Source of the DNA: Sphingobium soli
GTDB taxonomy: Bacteria > Pseudomonadota > Alphaproteobacteria > Sphingomonadales > Sphingomonadaceae
Reading direction: 5' to 3'
NCBI RefSeq assembly: GCF_020782245.1
Contig: NZ_JAJGNP010000002.1
Coordinates: 124,001-188,000, forward strand
Length of the DNA: 64,000 nucleotides
Below, one piece after another: positions 7,815 through 15,104 of this stretch. Each line of letters begins with the position of its first letter. Within the stretch, counting starts at the first letter, position 1. A program made the position numbers and the translations under genes. The notes beneath the pieces were generated by a model, which was given only the letters and a program-made list of their open reading frames with translations, searched no databases and was not told where the DNA came from.

Positions 7815-8384
7815 TTACGACGTAAATTCGTCGGAGAGGTAGGCTGACGGCGACAAATAGATGAATTCGGCATCGTTGACCTTATCGACGATCATGAGGC
7901 TGTCATAGACACCCATATGGCCATATCTGCCCTTGTAGGCTGCGCGTCGACCGACAAAGTCGATAAGGAACATTGTCGAATGATCGTTGTCGTGACGCCT
8001 TCTGAGCGAGGGTTCGAGACTTTGCGAAAAGTTCAGCCATTCCGCGCCGCGTCCTTGACGACCCCGGAGGGCGCGATAGCGGGATTTCACCTCAGCCGGC
8101 GTGGACGCGCCCTCGAAAAAGCGCGATCCTTCGAATTCGTCGAGCCAGATGCCTTTGTATCGTCTGGCAGGCAGTAGCCTATAACATTGCTCGGCCGGAA
8201 TGCGACCGTAGACAACTATTCCATCGATGGTTTCCTTTTGGCTGCATGGGTACCCCAGGAGGCCGCCCGCCTTGCTGGCCACGCCATCGCTGAAACGCTG
8301 GTATCCACGGATGGGCGTTGCGCGTTCGTCGCAGGCTGTGATGTTCAGGGCCAAGATGGCGGCATAGCCTTTTAGATGACGCAT
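7815..8384 (-). CDS. Predicted lipoprotein of unknown function
   Basis: 189 residues. The N-terminus MRHLKGYAAILALNITACDE has a lipobox ITAC with Cys18, so an outer or inner membrane lipoprotein is likely. The mature part has further cysteines (YPCSQK, EQCYRL) and many charged and aromatic residues. No family recognised. Base composition is lower in GC than the particle genes on both sides. It is transcribed against them and sits between the protease and the PhyH gene. I take it as cargo gained by the cluster. Confidence 0.6.
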   Translation of the reverse strand: MRHLKGYAAILALNITACDERATPIRGYQRFSDGVASKAGGLLGYPCSQKETIDGIVVYGRIPAEQCYRLLPARRYKGIWLDEFEGSRFFEGASTPAEVKSRYRALRGRQGRGAEWLNFSQSLEPSLRRRHDNDHSTMFLIDFVGRRAAYKGRYGHMGVYDSLMIVDKVNDAEFIYLSPSAYLSDEFTS

Positions 8385-8426
8385 TGTATTTCCTAGCGAG
8401 CGAACGGTCCGGTTCTAGATAGCATC

Positions 8427-9095
8427 TCACACCCCCAGCCATTCAAGCCCGTTGGGCAAGTTATCTGAGCTATAGTCGAGTTGCAGGACGCGGCGGTGGC
8501 GGGGATTAGTAGCGGCGTCGGACGCGTGAAGGATGGGCGTGGCGTAGAGCCAGATGTCGCCGCGCTCCGCCAGGCAGGCGTGCGTCCCGCAGCGGGCGAC
8601 GAGGGCGGCGACATCGGTTTCGGGGATGCGGCCGTGGCGGTGCGAGCCGGGGGCGATCAGCAGCGGAGCATTGTCTGTGTCGACGGGGTCGAGATGGATG
8701 CGCAGGGTGAGCATCCGATCAAGCAGGGATTGCGGCGGCGCGACGTGCTGAATGCCGGACTTGAGCGTCCAGGGGCCGAAGCCCGGTGTGCCGATGCGGG
8801 TGCGTACGGCGATGGTGCGGTCCTGATGCCAGCCGAGCGCCCAGTTGGTTACGGGGCTTTTGTCGAAGAGGATGGCGCGTACCGCTTTTGTGGTCGGGCC
8901 TTGATGGGCGGCGGCGTGGCGGCCGATCGCGCCGGTGGCGCTGAGCATGCTGGCGAGGGCGGGCAGGCTGGCGAGACGCAGACCGGGCTGGCCGGGCGGC
9001 AGATCTGAGAGCGCGGATTCTATGGTGGCAAGCGCCGCAGCATTAAGAGCGGAGCGGACATGAAAGGCTCCGTGGGTGTCAAGACTTGGGCGCAT
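8427..9095 (-). CDS. PhyH-type Fe(II)/2-oxoglutarate dioxygenase
   Basis: 222 residues from ATG 9093-9095; an upstream in-frame extension to 9176 reads through repeats and is rejected. The iron site is visible: WHQDRTI supplies the His-x-Asp pair, and ILHASDAA supplies the distal His, followed by RHRRVLQLDYS whose Arg should bind 2-oxoglutarate. This is the phytanoyl-CoA dioxygenase superfamily, which hydroxylates small molecules or cofactor-bound acyl groups. The substrate cannot be told. The gene lies on the opposite strand between the prohead protease and the capsid genes, an odd place for a metabolic enzyme, so it is either cargo or modifies something of the particle or cell surface. Confidence 0.8.
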   Translation of the reverse strand: MRPSLDTHGAFHVRSALNAAALATIESALSDLPPGQPGLRLASLPALASMLSATGAIGRHAAAHQGPTTKAVRAILFDKSPVTNWALGWHQDRTIAVRTRIGTPGFGPWTLKSGIQHVAPPQSLLDRMLTLRIHLDPVDTDNAPLLIAPGSHRHGRIPETDVAALVARCGTHACLAERGDIWLYATPILHASDAATNPRHRRVLQLDYSSDNLPNGLEWLGV

Positions 9096-9216
9096 GACGA
9101 CTTCATGGGCGAAGGGCTGAGCGGGGGCAAGGGGCCGGCCCCCTCTCCAACGGCATCCAGGCGGCTGCGCCGCCAAGACTTTGTATCCTCTCCCCCAAAA
9201 GGGGCGAGGAAATTAT

Positions 9217-9245
9217 GGGCGGTCCATTTTGGGCCGCCCTTTTTT
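9217..9245 (+). terminator. intrinsic terminator just before the capsid gene
   Basis: GGGCGGTCC (9217-9225) pairs with GGGCCGCCC (9231-9239) with one G-T pair, then six T at 9240-9245. The capsid ATG is 12 bases further on, so transcripts arriving from upstream would tend to stop right before it. Confidence 0.75.
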
Positions 9246-9257
9246 GTGGAGACGGGC

Positions 9258-10373
9258 ATGACGGATCATTTGGAAGCGAGCCTGGACATGGTGGTGCAGG
9301 GGGAGCGGATTGCGGGACTGGCGCAGGAGGTGGCGATGCTCAAAGGGGCGTTGCTGAGCGCGCAGCGGCCGGCGCTCGATGGGGTGAAGGGCGGGTTGGA
9401 GGACCCGGCGCGGGCGGCGTTTGTGAATCGCTATGTGCGGCAGGGGCATGAGGCGGGCGTCGAGCTGAAAAGCTTTTCGGGCACGTTGGGCGCGGCGGGC
9501 GGCTATGCGGTGCCGCGCGAGATCGACCAGCTGATCGGGTCGACGCTCAAGGGCATGTCGCCGATCCGCGCCATCGCCAATGTGGTGCGCACGGGGAGCG
9601 CGGGATACCGCAAGCTGGTGACGGCGGGCGGCATCGTGTCGGGATGGGCGAGCGAGACGGGCGCGCGGGGCGAGACGGGGACGCCGAGCTTCAACGAAAT
9701 CGTGCCGCCCGGTGGCGAGCTGTTCGCCAATCCGGCGGCATCCCAGGCGATGCTGGACGATGCGCAGTTCGATGTCGAAGGCTGGCTGGCGAGCGAGATT
9801 GCCCGCGAGTTCGCGGTGGCTGAGGGCGCGGCCTTTGTGACCGGCAATGGGACGAACAAGCCCAAGGGCTTCCTGACCTATACGACCACCAATGAGGGCG
9901 ATGCGGCGCGCGCGTTCGGATCGCTGCAATATGTGGCGTCGGGCGCGGCGGGCGGCTTTGCGGCGAGCAACCCGCAGGACAAATTGATCGACCTGATCCA
10001 GAGCCTGCGCGCGCCCTATCGCCAGGGGGCGTGCTTCGTGATGAACAGCGCCACGCTGTCGGTCATCCGCAAGATGAAGACGAGCGACGGCGCGTTCCTG
10101 TGGCAGCCGGGCCTGAGCGCAGGCCAGCCCGCGACCCTGCTGGGCTATCCGGTGGTCGAGGCCGAGGATATGCCCGACATTGCCGCGGGCAGCCTGTCCA
10201 TCGCCTTCGGCAATTTCGCGATGGGCTATGTCATCGCGGAGCGCAGCGAGACGAGCATCCTGCGCGATCCGTTCAGCAACAAGCCGTTCGTCCATTTCTA
10301 CGCGGTCAAGCGGATCGGCGGCGGCGTGGCCAATAGCGAGGCGATCAAGCTGATGAAGTTCGCTGCGTCGTAA
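9258..10373 (+). CDS. HK97-fold major capsid protein (g5-like)
   Basis: 371 residues from ATG 9258. A helical scaffold-like N-terminal region (about 1-55; QEVAMLKGALLSAQRP) precedes the HK97 fold that begins near KSFSGTLGAAGGYAVPREID. Other family marks are TPSFNEIVPPGGELFANPAAS, FVTGNGTNKPKGFL and the C-terminal RDPFSNKPFVHFYAVKRIGGGV. The N-terminal part would be removed by the prohead protease. The gene is bracketed by two intrinsic terminators (9217-9245 and 10403-10433), so it may have its own promoter or attenuated readthrough. Longer in-frame extensions upstream read through the terminator and repeats and are rejected. Confidence 0.93.
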   Translation: MTDHLEASLDMVVQGERIAGLAQEVAMLKGALLSAQRPALDGVKGGLEDPARAAFVNRYVRQGHEAGVELKSFSGTLGAAGGYAVPREIDQLIGSTLKGMSPIRAIANVVRTGSAGYRKLVTAGGIVSGWASETGARGETGTPSFNEIVPPGGELFANPAASQAMLDDAQFDVEGWLASEIAREFAVAEGAAFVTGNGTNKPKGFLTYTTTNEGDAARAFGSLQYVASGAAGGFAASNPQDKLIDLIQSLRAPYRQGACFVMNSATLSVIRKMKTSDGAFLWQPGLSAGQPATLLGYPVVEAEDMPDIAAGSLSIAFGNFAMGYVIAERSETSILRDPFSNKPFVHFYAVKRIGGGVANSEAIKLMKFAAS

Positions 10374-10402
10374 ACGGCAAGACGGCAGGCGGATGACTTG
10401 GT

Positions 10403-10433
10403 GGGGGGAGGCATGGGCCTTCCCCCCTTTTTT
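10403..10433 (+). terminator. intrinsic terminator after the capsid gene
   Basis: GGGGGGAGGC pairs with GCCTTCCCCCC (one bulge) across ATGG, followed by six T at 10428-10433. It lies 30 bases past the capsid stop and 28 before the start of the fibre gene. Confidence 0.75.
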
Positions 10434-10460
10434 GTGTCGAGACTGGCAGGGGAGCGGGGC

Positions 10461-11957
10461 GTGGCGATCACGGGGCTGGAAATGGCAGAGCTGGTGCGCG
10501 AGCTGTGCCATGACGAGGGGACAGGACCGCTGGCGCTGAGCGGCGCGGCGGCGGGATATAGGCGCTTTGCCGACGCAGTGGGGGCGGGCGCGGCCTTTCC
10601 CTATGTCATTGTGGGCGCAGGCGACGCGCCGCAATGGGAGGCGGGCAGCGGCGCGCTGGACGCAAGCGGGCGGCTGGTGCGGACGCCGTTGGCCTCTTCG
10701 GCGGGCGGCGCGGCGGTGGATTTCGGACCGGGTGAAAAGCGCGTGACGCTGACCCCACATGCCGGCTGGATCGCGGCGGTCGAAGATCATGGTCATGCCA
10801 TGGCCGAAATTGCCGGGCTGGCCGAAGCGCTGGCGAACATGGAGCAGCTGGGCGCTACGGCGGATGCGGCCGCCCGGGCGATCGATGGATTGAGCGGGGC
10901 GCTGGCAGGCAAGCAGGCGGCGAGCGGGCAGCTGGATGCCATCGCGGCGCTATCGACCACGGCGTTCGGCCGGTCGCTGCTGGAACAGGGCGATGCGGGG
11001 AGCGTGCGCGCCCGGATCGGTGCGCTGGGCGCGAGCGGCGTGCAGCGCATGGGCGGCGCCGAGTTGCACATCAATACGATGACGGGCGAGGCCTATCCCA
11101 CCGAAGGCTGGATGGGGCGGGTCAGCGTGTTGGGGCCGGCGGTGTCGGTGGTGATGGATGGCGGCCAGGGCAGTTTTCGCGTGGTGGGCACCGGCGCGCT
11201 GGCGAACAACCGGTTGTATCGCGCCAATGGGACGCTGGCGGCGCGGGCCGATATTACGAGCGGTGACGTCATTGGCGACTATAATGTGTGGGGGCAGATT
11301 GGCGGCGATTTCGTCGAATTGTCGCGGGTGCGCACCACCTATGTCGGCGCGGCGCCCGCCACCAATAATCTGGCGTCGCGGATGAATTTCTATGTCGGGC
11401 GGACCGGATCGTCGGCGATGCAGGAAACGCTGCGGCTGGAGCATCAGGCGATCACCGCCTTCGGTGCGGTTGCGCCATCGTCCGACAATGGCTTTGCGTT
11501 GGGGAGCGGGGCGGCGCGATGGTCGGCCATCTATGCCGCGAGCGGGACGATCAGCACGTCCGACGCGCGGTCGAAACAGGACCTGGCGGATATTGACGAG
11601 GCGTTGATCGACGCCTGGGGCGCGGTGGACTGGCGGCAATATCGCTTTGGCGAAGCGGTGGCGGCCAAGGGCGACGCTGCGCGCACGCATATAGGGCTGG
11701 TGGCGCAGGAAGTGCGCGATGCGATCGACGCGCGGCTGGGCACAGGCGCGGCGGTGCGGCTGGGGCTGCTGTGCCATGACAGCTGGGACGCGCGCGAGGG
11801 GGAAACAGACGATGATGGCGAGGTGACGCCGGCGCGCGCGGCGGGCGACCGCTGGGGGCTGCGCTATGAGGAGTGTCTGGCGCTGGAGGCAGCCTGGCAG
11901 CGACGGCGTATCGCGCGGCTGGAGACGCGGATCGCGGCGCTGGAGATAAGCGCATGA
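10461..11957 (+). CDS. Tail fibre protein with S74 intramolecular chaperone
   Basis: 498 residues from GTG 10461, with GGGGAGCGGGG just upstream as ribosome-binding site. Upstream codons overlap the terminator and are rejected. The N-terminal ~115 residues look like a particle-attachment module (MAITGLEMAELVRELC). The middle is helical, then beta-rich. The C-terminal ~135 residues are a peptidase S74 chaperone: ISTSDARSKQDL with the catalytic Ser and Lys, THIGLVAQEV, GLRYEECLALEAAWQ and a coiled-coil tail. Such fibres trimerise, then cut off the chaperone; they bind host surface polymers. The gene lies between capsid and connector, where RcGTA has none. Its stop overlaps the next start. Confidence 0.85.
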   Translation: MAITGLEMAELVRELCHDEGTGPLALSGAAAGYRRFADAVGAGAAFPYVIVGAGDAPQWEAGSGALDASGRLVRTPLASSAGGAAVDFGPGEKRVTLTPHAGWIAAVEDHGHAMAEIAGLAEALANMEQLGATADAAARAIDGLSGALAGKQAASGQLDAIAALSTTAFGRSLLEQGDAGSVRARIGALGASGVQRMGGAELHINTMTGEAYPTEGWMGRVSVLGPAVSVVMDGGQGSFRVVGTGALANNRLYRANGTLAARADITSGDVIGDYNVWGQIGGDFVELSRVRTTYVGAAPATNNLASRMNFYVGRTGSSAMQETLRLEHQAITAFGAVAPSSDNGFALGSGAARWSAIYAASGTISTSDARSKQDLADIDEALIDAWGAVDWRQYRFGEAVAAKGDAARTHIGLVAQEVRDAIDARLGTGAAVRLGLLCHDSWDAREGETDDDGEVTPARAAGDRWGLRYEECLALEAAWQRRRIARLETRIAALEISA

Positions 11958-12127
11958 TGCAGGGTGAGGCGCTGGGCGCGCTGCCGATCGGAGATGGCGG
12001 CGGCGCCGATGGGCCGCAGTGGCGCGGGCCATGGGGCATGGGGGTGCGGCCGGGGCTGGGCGTGCGGGTCGATGCGCGCGCGCCGGCGATCCGGGTCGCG
12101 GCGAGGATGGGGAGCAAGATCAGATGA
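11954..12127 (+). CDS. Small protein between fibre and adaptor, unknown
   Basis: 57 residues. It starts at an ATGATG overlapping the fibre stop and ends in an ATGA overlap with the adaptor gene, so coupling on both sides supports translation. The sequence is Gly/Arg-rich (WRGPWGMGVRPGLGVRVDAR) with no motif I know. It may be a fibre-assembly helper or structural bridge, but that rests on position alone. Confidence 0.5.
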   Translation: MMQGEALGALPIGDGGGADGPQWRGPWGMGVRPGLGVRVDARAPAIRVAARMGSKIR

Positions 12128-12402
12128 GCCTGTTGTTGAAGGACCCGCAGGCGCGGGTCGATCATGCGATTGACTGGTCCGCCTATCTGGCGGGGCAGAC
12201 CCTGATCGCCAGTGACTGGACGGTCGAGCCGCAGGAGGCGGGCGGGATGACCGTAGAGGAAAGTGCGTTCGAGGCGCAGCGCAGCAGCGCGCGGGTGGCC
12301 GGCGGGCGGGCGGGGCAGGTCTATCGGCTGACCAATCGCGTCACCCTGTCCGACGGCCAGGCGGATGAACGGTCGGTGACGATACGGGTGGAGGAACGCT
12401 GA
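12124..12402 (+). CDS. Probable fibre-tail adaptor protein
   Basis: 92 residues, overlapping both neighbours by a few bases. The pattern LLKDPQARVDHAIDWSAYL, then IASDWTVEP, SAFEAQRSSARVAGGRAGQV, YRLTNRVTLSDGQADERSVTIRVEE resembles small beta-sandwich proteins found beside phage tail fibre genes and named fibre-tail adaptors. It lies directly after the fibre gene, which supports that role. Homology is by memory of the family's look and should be checked. Confidence 0.65.
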   Translation: MSLLLKDPQARVDHAIDWSAYLAGQTLIASDWTVEPQEAGGMTVEESAFEAQRSSARVAGGRAGQVYRLTNRVTLSDGQADERSVTIRVEER

Positions 12403-12938
12403 TGCTGGCGCAGCAGGAGAGCGGGGCGCTGGCGGCGCCACTGGCGGAATTGAAGGCCTATCTGCGGATCGCGCATGACGACGAGGACGCGGTGCTGGCC
12501 GGATTGCTGCGCGGGGCGAGCGCGCTGTGCGAGCAATTTGTCGGCCAATGGCTGATCGCACGCGATGCGCGCGAAACGGTGGCGGGTGGCGGCGGGTGGC
12601 AGCGGCTGTCGGCGCGGCCGGTGCTGGCGGTGAGCCAGGTGCGCGCGGTGGAGGCGGATGGCACGAGCATGGCGTTGCCTGTCGAGGCCTATGCCATCGA
12701 CATCGACGCAGCGGGCGACGGATGGATGCGATCGACGCGGCCGGGTGACGGGCGCGCGCTGGCAGTCGACTATCGCGCGGGCATGGCGGCGGAGATGAAC
12801 GGCCTGCCCGAAGCGTTGCGGCAGGGGATCATCCGGCTGGCGGCGGACCATTATCTTGCGCGCGGTAGCGAGGATGCGGCGCCCCCCGCCGTGGTGAGCG
12901 CGCTGTGGCGGCCCTATCGGCGGATGCGGCTGGCATGA
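12402..12938 (+). CDS. Head-tail connector protein (g6-like, gp6 family)
   Basis: 178 residues. The N-terminal region LAELKAYLRIAHDDEDAVLAG and LLRGASALCEQFVGQW is the helical connector fold of the gp6/QLRG type. The C-terminal LPEALRQGIIRLAADHYLARG also fits. It joins the portal to the tail tube. Its ATG shares a base with the adaptor stop (TGATG). The last codons lie in a 14-base tandem duplication (12926-12953) that carries the stop and the ATGA of the following start. Confidence 0.82.
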   Translation: MLAQQESGALAAPLAELKAYLRIAHDDEDAVLAGLLRGASALCEQFVGQWLIARDARETVAGGGGWQRLSARPVLAVSQVRAVEADGTSMALPVEAYAIDIDAAGDGWMRSTRPGDGRALAVDYRAGMAAEMNGLPEALRQGIIRLAADHYLARGSEDAAPPAVVSALWRPYRRMRLA

Positions 12939-12953
12939 GGCGGCTGGCATGAG
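12926..12953 (+). repeat. 14-base tandem duplication at a gene junction
   Basis: GCGGCTGGCATGAG occurs at 12926-12939 and again at 12940-12953, back to back and identical. The first copy holds the stop of the connector gene, the second the ATG of the next gene. Confidence 0.9.
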
Positions 12954-13146
12954 GGCGGGGCTGGAACGGCGGGTGGCGGCGCGGGCGAGGGCGGTGCGGG
13001 CGCGGATCGCGGCGGCGGTCAGGGCGGAAGGCGTGGCGGCGCGGGTGGAGGGCGAGACGGTCGAACTGTCCGCGCCGGGGCTGCGCGCGCGCTGGTGGCG
13101 CGACCTGGCGCTGCGCGAGGCGGGGCGAGGGGGGAGCGAGCAATGA
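12949..13146 (+). CDS. Short protein in the head-closure (g7) position
   Basis: 65 residues, strongly basic and helical at the start (ERRVAARARAVRARIAAAVRA), then a small beta part (VARVEGETVELSAPGLRARWWR). It lies between connector (g6-like) and tail terminator (g8-like), where RcGTA has the ~110-residue head-closure protein g7. It is much shorter and I do not see that family's motifs, so it may be a diverged or shortened substitute or unrelated. Its end overlaps the next gene by ATGA. Confidence 0.55.
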   Translation: MRAGLERRVAARARAVRARIAAAVRAEGVAARVEGETVELSAPGLRARWWRDLALREAGRGGSEQ

Positions 13147-13547
13147 GCGCGGAAGTAGCGATACGGGCGGCGGTGATCGCGGCGCTGCGGGAGGATGCGG
13201 CGCTGATGGCGGTGGCGCAGGGCGTGCATGATGGCGAGCCGGGGCGGGCGGCGGCCCCTTATGCGCATGTGGGCGAATGCCTGGGTTCAGACTGGGGCGG
13301 CAAGGATGTCGCGGGGCGCGAATTGCGGCTGACCATCGGGCTGACCGTGGCGGAGGAGGTGCCGGCGCGGCTGGCTGGGATGATGGCGCGGGTCGAACCG
13401 GCGCTGGGCGCGGCGGCCGGGCGCGATGGCTGGCGGATCGTGAGCGCGCGGCTGCTGCGGTCGCGCGTCGCGCGGACGGGAGGCGGCGCGGGCGCGGGGT
13501 GGCGCGCGGTGATGGATTACCGGCTGCGCGTGGTGCGGGAGGGGTGA
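13143..13547 (+). CDS. DUF3168 tail terminator protein (g8-like)
   Basis: 134 residues. Family features: VAIRAAVIAALREDAALMAV at the N-terminus, GEPGRAAAPYAHVGE, and a C-terminal GWRAVMDYRLRVVREG. Proteins of this family cap the tail tube and join it to the head. Starts in an ATGA overlap with the gene before. It is the last gene of its block: a minus-strand gene and repeats follow. Confidence 0.82.
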   Translation: MSAEVAIRAAVIAALREDAALMAVAQGVHDGEPGRAAAPYAHVGECLGSDWGGKDVAGRELRLTIGLTVAEEVPARLAGMMARVEPALGAAAGRDGWRIVSARLLRSRVARTGGGAGAGWRAVMDYRLRVVREG

Positions 13548-13655
13548 GTAGGAGGCGGGCGATAGGTGACACCCATCCCACAGCACCGCGTGCTGCCACC
13601 TCCCCTTAAAAGGAGAGGATGACGGGGCATGGGGGGTGGACGGACGCTCCCCAAC

Positions 13656-13979
13656 TCAGCCGGGGCGGCTGTTTTCCTCATATTCGCTGGTGATCTTGTC
13701 GACATATTCGGCGATCTGGTCGTCGGCGTCGGCGCTGGCTTCTGCGTCGGACATGCCATCCGCCTTGTCCTGCGCGATGATGGCGGCGCGGAAGGCGGAT
13801 TGCTGGGTGGCGCAGGTCTGTTTGAGCATCGACACAAAGTCGCCGAGCGGCATTTTCTTGTCGAGCGCGGGCTGCATCTGGGCGCTGAGGCATTTCGAAA
13901 AGTCGCGGCGTCCCGTGCCGACAGGATCGGCGGATGGGGCGGCGGCGAGCATCATCATGAACGAAGCGGCAACAATCAT
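13656..13979 (-). CDS. Small secreted helical protein, unknown
   Basis: 107 residues. MIVAASFMMMLAAAPSADP is a short signal peptide. The mature part has two cysteines (SKCLSAQ and KQTCATQQ) and is helical and acidic toward the end (DADDQIAEYVDKITSEYEE). No family recognised. It opposes the particle genes and separates the head block from the tail block. A CTCC-type repeat lies beyond its stop (13598-13618). The upstream AGGAGAGGTCCCG on the minus strand, ending next to ATG 13979, is a strong ribosome-binding site. Confidence 0.65.
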   Translation of the reverse strand: MIVAASFMMMLAAAPSADPVGTGRRDFSKCLSAQMQPALDKKMPLGDFVSMLKQTCATQQSAFRAAIIAQDKADGMSDAEASADADDQIAEYVDKITSEYEENSRPG

Positions 13980-14117
13980 CGGGACCTCTCCTTGAAACCC
14001 TGAGCCATTGTTGTGACGGGTCGGCCAGACACCGCCCAATCTATCTGTTTTTCCGCGATTTTCCGGGCCGAAGCAGCGGGCTTCGATCCCGGGCGTCGCT
14101 TGTCGGGAGAATGCGCC

Positions 14118-14525
14118 ATGGGCGTCGAAAAGGGAAGTGCGTTTCTGCTGAAGGTGGGCGACGGCAATGTGCCGGCAACATATGCGACGGTGGCGGGCAT
14201 GCGCACCACGCAATTGTCCGTGAATGGCGAGGCAGTGAACATCACCAGCAAAGATTCGGGCGGCTGGCGCGAATTGCTGTCGGGCGCGGGCGTGCGGTCG
14301 GTCAGCGTGTCGGCGGCCGGGCTGTTCACCGGGTCGGACGCTGAGGTGCGCGTGCGCAATCATGCGCTGGGCGGCACGATCGAGGATTATGAGCTGAATT
14401 TCGAAAGCGGCGAGCGGATGCGCGGGCGGTTCCTGGTCACGCGGCTGGACTATGCCGGCGACTATAATGGCGAGCGCAATTATGCGCTGAGCCTGGAAAG
14501 CTCCGGCGCGGTGGTAAGCCTGTGA
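14118..14525 (+). CDS. Major tail tube protein (g9-like)
   Basis: 135 residues. It begins GVEKGSAFLLKVGDGNVPATYATVAGMRTT and has EAVNITSKDSGGWRELLSG, VSVSAAGLFTGSDAE and the C-terminal LVTRLDYAGDYNGERNYALS typical of GTA/TP901-type tail tube proteins. Copies stack to form the tube. First gene of the tail block; the block has no visible terminator before it, and a promoter must lie in 13980-14117 or upstream. The stop overlaps the next ATG... GTGAGTGG, with the next gene starting at 14522. Confidence 0.88.
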   Translation: MGVEKGSAFLLKVGDGNVPATYATVAGMRTTQLSVNGEAVNITSKDSGGWRELLSGAGVRSVSVSAAGLFTGSDAEVRVRNHALGGTIEDYELNFESGERMRGRFLVTRLDYAGDYNGERNYALSLESSGAVVSL

Positions 14526-14833
14526 GTGGTGGCGCGAACCCGGAGCGCGGGGAAACGGCGCTGGTCGTGGGCGGCGAACATCTGGCGCTGCGGCCGAGCT
14601 TTGCCGCGCTGGTGGAAGCCGAGCAGGAATTGGGGCCGCTGTTCGATCTGGTCGAGCGGGCGGCGGACGGGAAATTGTCGCTGGGCGATTTGGTGGCGCT
14701 GCTGTGGCATTGCCTGGTCGATCGCGAGGCATTGAGCCGCGAGGCGCTGGGCGAGGCGGTGCTGGCGCTGGGCCTGGCCAGGGTGACGCCAGTGCTGCGC
14801 GCGGTGCTGCAACAGATATTGGCGGGGAAATGA
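14522..14833 (+). CDS. GTA tail-assembly chaperone (g10-like)
   Basis: 103 residues; starts with GTG at 14522 overlapping the tail tube stop. LALRPSFAALVEAEQELGPL followed by LSLGDLVALLWHCL matches the GTA TAC family (g10 of RcGTA), which helps load tail tube subunits around the tape measure. The stop overlaps the next ATG. Confidence 0.8.
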   Translation: MSGGANPERGETALVVGGEHLALRPSFAALVEAEQELGPLFDLVERAADGKLSLGDLVALLWHCLVDREALSREALGEAVLALGLARVTPVLRAVLQQILAGK

Positions 14834-15048
14834 CGCGCTTTGCCGACGGGGCCGGGCGGCTGGCGGGATTGGCCGGCTGGCTGCTGGGATGGCGGCCGGA
14901 CGAGTTCTGGCGCGCGACCCCGGCCGAACTGGCGAGCGTGCTCAAGGCCGCAAAGGGCGAGGAGGCGGATGGCGCGGCCGGCGTGGATGGCGCGGAACTG
15001 GCGCGGCTGATGGGCGCGATGCCGGATCAGGGGCGGACTGTGCGCTGA
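14830..15048 (+). CDS. Second tail-assembly chaperone (g10.1-like)
   Basis: 72 residues. GLAGWLLGWRPDEFWRATPAE is the signature of the small chaperone encoded between g10 and the tape measure in GTA clusters (DUF2376-type). ATGA overlap with g10-like gene. In many tailed phages this pair is made by a programmed frameshift; here they are separate coupled genes, as in RcGTA. Confidence 0.8.
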   Translation: MTRFADGAGRLAGLAGWLLGWRPDEFWRATPAELASVLKAAKGEEADGAAGVDGAELARLMGAMPDQGRTVR

Positions 15049-15104
15049 GCGGATGCTCTTCAAGTTGCGGGAATGACGCGGATAGTTAGTCAGGAGTGGC
15101 CGAC

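Noticed and set aside
9213-10796. 527-codon minus-strand frame over the capsid gene
   Set aside because: Antisense shadow of the capsid and fibre genes, with Arg/His/Gln composition and no domain.
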